From: Leptidea sinapis
Taxonomy: Eukaryota; Arthropoda; Insecta; Lepidoptera; Pieridae
NCBI RefSeq assembly: GCF_905404315.1
Contig: NC_066290.1
Span: 12,647,453-12,711,452, forward strand
Reading direction: 5' to 3'
Length of the DNA: 64,000 nt
A model generated the notes under the pieces. That model was given only the letters and a program-made list of their open reading frames with translations, was not told the origin of the DNA and ran no database searches. Below, in pieces: positions 26,601 through 35,600 of the stretch. A program made the position numbers and the translations under genes. The first letter of the stretch is position 1. Each line of letters opens with the position of its first letter.

Positions 26601-29600
26601 CCATCCGCATCACGTAGACGTCTGGCATTCCACAACCGCGTGTTTTCTTCGAAATTTCTTGCCTCGCACAGCCACTTTGTGGAATCAACTACCGGCAGCG
26701 GTCTTCCCGAACAGATACGACTTAGGGACCTTCAAGAAAAAAGCATACCTTAAAGGCCGGCAACGCATTTCTTGACACACCTGTTGTTGCGGATGTCCAT
26801 GGGCGGTTGCCTCACCTCTCCCCATCCCGTGAGCCTCTTGCCCGTTTGCCCCCTCTCATATAAAAAAAAACTTTTATGCTAGTGTGTGCGGTTACGGGGT
26901 ATACCAGTTACACAATTTTTTCTCCGTTAAATAATCATATATCCACAAATACTTTTATATTATTGTTTTTACACTTTTTCACAACCCCCGACGGTATTTT
27001 TAAAATATTTTATTGCGACGCAAACTGATCTGTCACAGACGCTGGCAAATCTCATAATGGCGGCAGACCGGCTTGTATTAGTGTAAGTGTATGCGTGGGG
27101 CTATGTATTGACACGTTTACCGGCTTGTTTTGGTGCCTCACTGTTATGTAAGGTGACACGGAGTCCTTATTTTGTATTGTTTGTCTCCTTTAAAAGTTTA
27201 ATTTTAAGTTATTTGTATATTAATGTGTAGTATACGTTTCAAAATAAACATTATTCATTTCATTTCATAGTAAGTTAAGTTTTATTTTGTTTAGGGCTTG
27301 GCGTTGGCACTGACTTAAAACCTATCAATATGTAGCACATACAAATAATAGTATTTTATTAAAATGAAAGGTTTATATAAAAGGTTTGCATAAGAGGTGT
27401 ATTGAATTAAATTTATTTGATACTTTTTACAGTTTTTGAAGTCGGTTGTTTTTAAACGTAGTTTTTTTTTATTTTTTACGTTTTAGTGCCAGTTAATAAT
27501 AGTATATAATCAACCTGAATGAAAACTCCAAAAAAAAAGGCTGTACACAGAAAACAATTATGTCATTCAGGTAGACGAAATTTGTCACATAAATGTTCAT
27601 AAAATGAAAGAATTACGTACATCGGAACATAAATCTTAGAGTAATCGGTGTACATAAAAAAAAAATACCGACTGAATTGATAACCTCCATCTTTTGAAGT
27701 CGGTTAAAAATAAACATTATTAATTTCATTTCATAGTAAATCGTTATGTCTGTCAGTCTTAAAGGTCGGATCGCGATGTGCATCATAGATGAAGCGGGAC
27801 AGGCGATAGAACCGGATACACTCGTCCCTCTCACACTTGACGTCACCAAGCTAACTCTCATCGGAGACCCGCAACAGTTACCAGGCTTCATTTGTTCACA
27901 GGTAAACTAGTTTATGTATAGACCCCTATAATATAATAATATTGACACACTTTTTACACAAATTATCTTGCCCCAAGTTAAGCATATATAGCCTGTGTTA
28001 TGGGTTACAAGACAATGATATATTTAATACAATATACTTACTTAAACATACATAAATTCATATAAAAATACATATAAACATCCATGACTCGGAAACAAAC
28101 ATCGATATTCATCATATAAATGCTTGCACTTACCGGGATTCGAACCCGGGACTTCTAGCTTAGTAGGTAGGATCGCTAACCACTCGGATATACAGGTCGT
28201 CAGTGGTTAGTGACCCTGCCTACTGAGCTAGATAAAAGTCATAAAAGGCATTTATTTTCTCAAAATTCATTCCTATAAATATATACTAGATACTACTACC
28301 GCTTCGGAAACAAATGGCGCTCTGAGAGAGAAGAAGCGGCGCAAGAAACTCTCCCAGCATTCTTTTTTTTGCGCTCTTTTCAATAAAAATATACAATATT
28401 GTACAGTCATTTCTATCGCTATAAAATAATCATAATCTAGTCCCAGGCTAACCGATCACTTAGATATTGAGCTGTGAAGTAATAGGATTAACGTCAGAGC
28501 CATTTTTAATAAAACATTTAAATTTATTTATAGATACTGCCTGAAATGTGGCTGGGACTTTATTATAAAAGTGTATACATTTAAAAAAAAGTGTAAAAGT
28601 CCTGGGTTCGAATCCCGGTAGGTGCAATCATTTATATCATGAATTTTTCCGAGTCATGGATGTTTATTTGTATTTATGTATGTTTAAGTAAGTATATTGT
28701 ATTAAGTATATCGTTGTCTTGTACTAATAGTACAGGCGCATAGACAGGCTAGTTTGGGGGAAGATAATTTGTGTAGGAGAGTGACAATATATATTATACG
28801 AATGAGGATGGCTGGTCTATGCGTCAACTCGTGAACGAATCATTGTATGTGTTTGATGCGATTACTAATTGTGATAGTAATCACGACCATCATGTTAACG
28901 AATCATCCTTATAAAAACAATAAATTCAGGCTCTATAAGTTGATGCATCCAATATACTTCTCATACCTGAGAAGAATAGGAGCACCAAACTCAGTGGGCT
29001 TTTTTTTTTTCATCAAAAAATATATATACAAACTAATATTGTTCAATTAAACTTATTATTTACTAGCCTCAGGGAGGTCGCTTCATTCCCAATCTGTGGT
29101 ATCATTAAGAAAGTCATTTTTGTTATAGTAACCTTTACCACACTAACTTTTCTTAACAATTCTTTTGGATAACGTAATACTTCCAACATCGCCCCACAAA
29201 AGACTTACTAACTCGAGTTAGCCGAGTAGTAGTATGCATTATAAGTCCGTCTGTTCCTGGTGTTAACATTATGGTTATGAAATTATTTTATTTTATTTGC
29301 AGATGATAATGATGCATGATTCTTGCCTGGTTCTGCGCAGGGCACCTTTTTTATGGCAATAAGGGACGAGAAGAGCAGGATGTTCAGCTGATGGTAATTG
29401 ATACGACCTGCCCATTACAACGCAGTGCCGCTCAGGATTCTTGAAAAACCCAAAATTTCTGAGCGGCGCGCGCCACAATTGCGCTCGTCACCTTGAGACA
29501 TAAAACTGAATAATATTATTTTAAATAGGCTAAGTTATAATATGATTTAAAAGATGGGCTGGGAGTTGCTTATGAGTTTTTTTCCACATGTCAAAGCCCA

Positions 29601-32600
29601 AAGTGTTGTTGGAATATGTTATGTTATTGTCTCCCTTCCTCTCACTCCCTATGGTAAATAAATATATATTTCTACTATTTAAGTGTGATGAATATCTTTT
29701 TTTTTTAATGAAAATAAGGGACAAGAGAAGCATAATGTTCAGCTAATGATAATTGATACGCCCATTACAATGTAGTGCCGCTCAGGATTCTTGAAAAACC
29801 GCAAAAATTCTGAATGGCACTACAACTGCGCTCGTCACCAATTGCCCAGTAATTTCACTAGCTACGGCGCCCTTCGGACAGAAACACACTAATGCTTACA
29901 CATTACTTTTTCACGTCAGAAATAGGCGCCGTTGTGGTACCCATAATCTAGCCGGCATCCTGTGCAAAGGAGCCTCCTACTAGTAATTACTTTGTACTAA
30001 CTGTAACTAATTTAAAAACTTTGTACAGCGTGCAAAGAAACACGGTCTGGGTGAGAGTTTGTTCGCGCGACTGACGGCCTCCACCCAGTACTGGGCCAAG
30101 TGTCCCGTGATTCTGCTGAATGAGCAGTACCGAATGCACGCGCAGATAGCCGACTACCCCAATCGAGCGTTCTACGGCGGCCAGATCATGACCCCGCCAC
30201 GGAAACCCGTGGACTTGCCGATTCCGCCCTACATCATCATGGGCATTTCCAGCGGAGACAAGGGACAAGGTAACATATTGTGATAAATAAAATAATTGTA
30301 ATATTCATCATTTCAGCCGGAAGATGTCCTCTGCTGGACAAAGGCCTCCCCCAAAGACCAACATGGCCATCGGTCCTGCGCTGCCCTCATTCAACCTACT
30401 CTTGCGATCTTGACCAGATCGTCGGTCCATCTTGTGGGGGGCCTACCAACACTACTTAGTCCGCAACGTGATCGCAATTCGAGAACCTTCTGCCCCAACG
30501 GCCATCTGTCCGCCGAGCTATATGCCCTGCCTACTGCCACTTCAGTATCGCAATCATTCGTGCTATGTCGGTGACTTTGGTTCTCCTACGGATCTCCTTA
30601 TTTCTAATTGGATTGTTTTTGTCCCAATTGTTACGGGAGTAGGTGCGACATGGACATTAGACGTGATCTTCGTCTTGTCCATGTTCATTTTGAGACCTAC
30701 CTTGGGAAGCTGTATTGAGGCCATCGAGCATGTGGCTTAAGTCTTCCATGGTCTTCCGCCATGATTAAGATATCGTCTGCGGATCGAAGGTGAGTGATGT
30801 ATTCGCCGTTGATATTGATGCCCAGCCCATTCCGGTCCAGAAGCTTTAAGACATCTTCCAATGTAGCGGTGAACAGCTTCGGCGATATAACATCGCCTTG
30901 TCTGACTCCCCGCTGCAGTCGGATAGGCTTCGAGAACTGATCCTGGAGACGGACTGGCATGGTGGTGTTACCATACAAACACTTAAACGCTTCGATATAT
31001 CGATAATCAATGTGGCACCTTTGATGAGACTGAAGCACCGCCCAGATTTCAATCGAATCAAAGGCTTTCTCATTGTAATCTTAATAAAATATAATTATTT
31101 TAAAATAACGAACTACCTGTGACCTATGACTATTCTATTGGGATAGTTTTTTTGTTGCTGTTAGACAACCGATGAAAACAGGCCATGTTTATTACTTAAG
31201 TGTGCGGGACAAGCTACATCCACGCTATCAATTGGTGAAAACAGCATGATAATCGGTGCAGTAGTTTTTGAGTTTATCGCGAACAGACAGACATACGCGG
31301 CGAAGGACTAAGTTTTATAATATGTACTGATAGTGATAGTCGGACAGTAGTCCGACTATCACTAGTAGGTAGTAACCATCTACTAGGTAGTAACCAAGTG
31401 ATATTATAGTTTTCTTTTTTGCTTAGAGGTACCCCGAAATAATGATGTTTTTAGGGGCGTCCGGTGCCAACGAAGTGGAGGCGTGTGGCGTTTGCCGATT
31501 GGCTGCGGCACTGAGCTCATTGACGACACCCCGGGGCCTGTCGCTGGCCATCATCACGCCGTACGCCGCCCACCGCGACCTCATCAGGAAGTACCTCCGG
31601 ACCATGGTGGATGCGTCAGTAACCTACTTACATTACTACACGTACAAGGCTTACTACATAGTAACGCCATCTTACCTCTATCCTCCCGCTTCCCCAACCT
31701 TTCCCCGCGTCGTTCGACATGCCTACATCAATCTTCTGAGCTTCACCGCGAATGAAGGTCGAATCACCACCAGTGAGCGACAGTTTTTTTTTAAACGAAA
31801 ATACAGGACGAGACGAGCAGGACGTTCAGCTGATGTTAAGTAATACGCCCTGCCCATTACAATGCAGTGGCGCTCAGGATTCTTTAGAAGCCCAAATATT
31901 CTCAGCGGCATAATACTTACGCTCGTCACCTTGAGAAACTTTCACGGCAGAAATAAGCGCCGTTGTGGTACCCATAATCTAGCCGGCTTCCTGTGCAAAG
32001 GAGCCTCCGACTGGTAAATAAGTACTTACATTACGTACAAGATTTGCTCTTTTCTCTTTCTTTTAGTATAATTTAATAAGAATAGATGCGATCATACCTC
32101 TTTATCCTCCCGTTACCCCCACATTTCCCGCGTCCTTCAACATGCCTACATCAATCGTCTGAGGGTCACCGCGAATGAATGTCGAATCACGACCGCTAAT
32201 TGCGCACACGCATTGTGCCTAACCGCTTATTATTAATGAAAATGCGGGACGAGATGAGCAGAACGTACAGCTGATGGTAAATTACGCCCTGCCCATTACA
32301 ATGCAGTACCGCTCAGGATGAAACGCCCAAAAATTCTGAGCGGCATTACGATTGCGCTCGTCATCTTGAGACATAAGATGTTAAGTCTCATTTGCCCAGT
32401 AATTTCACTAGCTACATTACTACTTCACGGCAGAAATAGGCACCGTTGTGGTACCCATAATCTAGCCGGCATCCTGTGCAAAGGAACCGCCATTCCTTCT
32501 TCCTGATTGGTGAAAGTAGAACGCTTGTGAATAACACTATTTCTTCAACATTGAACCCGAACAGCAGTCGGCCATATTATCCGTGACCTCGTCGAGGTAA

Positions 32601-35600
32601 CAGTAAAGGTGACGCATGTCTTTCTAATACCTAAATCACTAATCGCATATATTTATGTGGTTTTACAAGCGAATTACCTCCTTCTATATACAGTCCACTT
32701 AAATTCAAATATAATATTATAATAACCGCCTTTTCGCAACTTCGCCTAAATAAATAAATGGTCGATTATCGTCCACTATAGTATAGTAGATTATATAGAG
32801 GATATTGAAAGAAGAGTGAATGGAAACATGGTGAATGGAGCTTTGCACTCCTTTATGAGCAGACAGAAGGTGTCTAATAAGGCTCGTTTGGCTGTGCATG
32901 AGGGGGTGTTGGTTCCAACACTCATGTACGGAAGTGAAAGTTGGGTATGGTAGAAGAAACATGAAAGCAGAATAAATGCAGTTGAGATGAGAGCGTTGAG
33001 AAGTATGGGAGGTAAACTGAGTGACAGGATAAGAAATAGTGAGATAAGGAAACGTTGTGGTCTGAAAGAAGATGTGACAAAAATTGAGAAAGGTATGTTG
33101 AGATGGTTTGGACATGTCGAGAGAATGAATGAAGAACGATTGACGAAGAAAGTGTATAAGGCCAGTGTGAATGAAAGTGTTGGAAGGGGTAGACCTAGGC
33201 GGACGTTTCAAGATGAAATCAGGAACGTCTTGAAAAAAGGCCAGCTCAAGAGTACCCTAAAGCGGAGAGCATGTATGAAAGGAATAATGAAAGTGGACGA
33301 AGCAAGTGGAAAGAAGTGGTCTCTGCCTAACCCGACGGGAAAGAGGCGTGATTTTATCTATGTATGTAAGTTATTATATGATTTAAAAGATGGGCTGAGA
33401 GTTCTATTTCAGTTCTTCTCTCCACATCAAAGCCCTTTTACGAACTTATGTAGCTTGAGGTGTTGTTGCAATGTGTTGTTATCGTCACTCCCTATGGTAA
33501 ATATACATAGACTTACAAAATGCTATAGATAAAACAAGATAGAAAAGGTAAGCGAATCTATTGTTACTGTAACCGATTTGGATTGACAACTTATAAACAG
33601 TCAGCCATGGTTGAGCTTAGCTCCTTCGTATTTTGAATATTAAACTACTATCTATCGAACAAATTGTAAAAATCAAATTTTCCCGCATTATCGGGTTACA
33701 CATCAATTTTCAATATGCTACTCTGTCTCTATATAATCTAATATATAAAATTCTCATGTCGCGGTGTTTGTAGAACTCCTTCGAAACGGCTTGACCGATT
33801 CTCATGAAATTTTGAGTGCATATTGGGTAGGTATGAGAATCGGACATTTTTCATCCCCCTAAATGTTAAGGTGGTCCACGCCAAATTTTGTTTTTAATTT
33901 TTTTGACATTTTTTTTTTAATTTGTTTGATTATGAGTCAGCATTAAAAAATACATACAACTTAAAATTTTCGCCCATCTACGATAAACAGTTACTTTTGT
34001 ATCGCGATTTTAATATCGGTAATACAACGTTTGCTGGGTCAGCTAGTAAATGCGGGTATAATTTAGTTACTAAAAAATGATGTCAAACAAACTCACATGT
34101 CTTTATTATCTAATTAACCTTGATTTTGTTCGTTACCAATAATGTCAGTTACATTCTGTTGGTTTTTTTTTTTTATATCATTTGTTTTTGTATAAGTAGT
34201 TCATGTTTTGTATGGCTGTCAAGTGAGCCAATAATATTGTTTTATACAATCGTTAGTGTAGAAGGGGTTGGTAATTTAAACCCACTTAAAATTTTAATAT
34301 CTATATATTACAGTCTCCACTAATAATTATAATAATAATAACTGACTCAATACAATTTGGGTAGTGTAACCCCTTAGAATTCACAACAAGTAATGCCCAC
34401 TCGAACTTAGCGCTCTTGCTTATATAGGGCACGACCGTCTACCGTGACGATACTACCAACTGTCAGTTGGCACTGCTGTAGTGCCAACTAACTTACACGA
34501 ATCAAGTTAAATAAAGATCTGAATATTATATGCTGTTATAATTATTTCTAATTATAGTTATAATTATATAAAATAACATTACTAACACAATAACCCGCTT
34601 ATTCACAATAGTCTGCTAACTTAAAGCATTGCTAATTCTCACTCTGTCTTCTTCTATTGACCTAAGTCAGAATGACAAAAAACACTCCTTAGCGGCTGTT
34701 TAAAGTTAGCGGACCATTATGAATAAGGGGGTAAGTAGTTAAATAAATGTAATTATTAATTGGGATATCTTATGACAGTTCATGACGTTGGTAGCGCTTG
34801 TTTACACATCAACTAATCAATATTATAATATTACTGACATAAGTATTAATGGTTTTACATTCTGGTCGCCCACGCTCATTGCTTGTGCCAACAAATAAAC
34901 TATTAATCCCTACATAGTTTTTAATTTAATTTTAATTCGCTTACAGATCGAGTACCATCGAAGTTAACACGGTGGACAGCTTCCAAGGCCAGGAGCGCGA
35001 CGTGGTAGTGGTCTCTCTGGCCCGCAGCCATGGGCTAGGTTTCCTGTCGGACGCGGGCCGTATGAACGTGATGCTCACTCGAGCACGGCTGGCACTCCTC
35101 GTCTGTCTCAACCCACTCGCCGTCATGGTACCTAACCCGAAATATATACTCTATACTATAGTCTCTTGCAAACGGGCAAGGTCTCATATAAATAAAATTG
35201 GCAGTTGTAGAGTCTGGCGATAGAAGTCAGCGGCCGAATTCCACCACCGGACATTACGTGCAAAGTACCACCCGCATCAAGTTGACTTTTGGTATTCCAC
35301 AACCGCGCGTTTTGCAAGAAATTTCTTGCCTCGCACAGCCAGTCGGCAACGCATTTTTGACACCTGTTATTGCAGATGTCCACGGGCGATTGCCTCACCA
35401 TTCCCCAACCCGTGAGCCTCTTGCCCGTTTGCCACCTCTTATATAAAAAAAAGTGAAACTAAAAAAAAGGGAAAACAATAATTTACATCAATTTATTTTT
35501 AAAACTTATTTTCAATAATATATTAATCAAACAAAAACATTCTTTCAACAATGCACAGTATATACACATTGAACTTTTCACTAAATCCATTCAATTTCAC

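Noticed and set aside
32717..33211. 164-codon minus-strand frame (Ser/His/Pro-rich)
   Set aside because: Antisense of the LINE C-terminus at 32780-33345.
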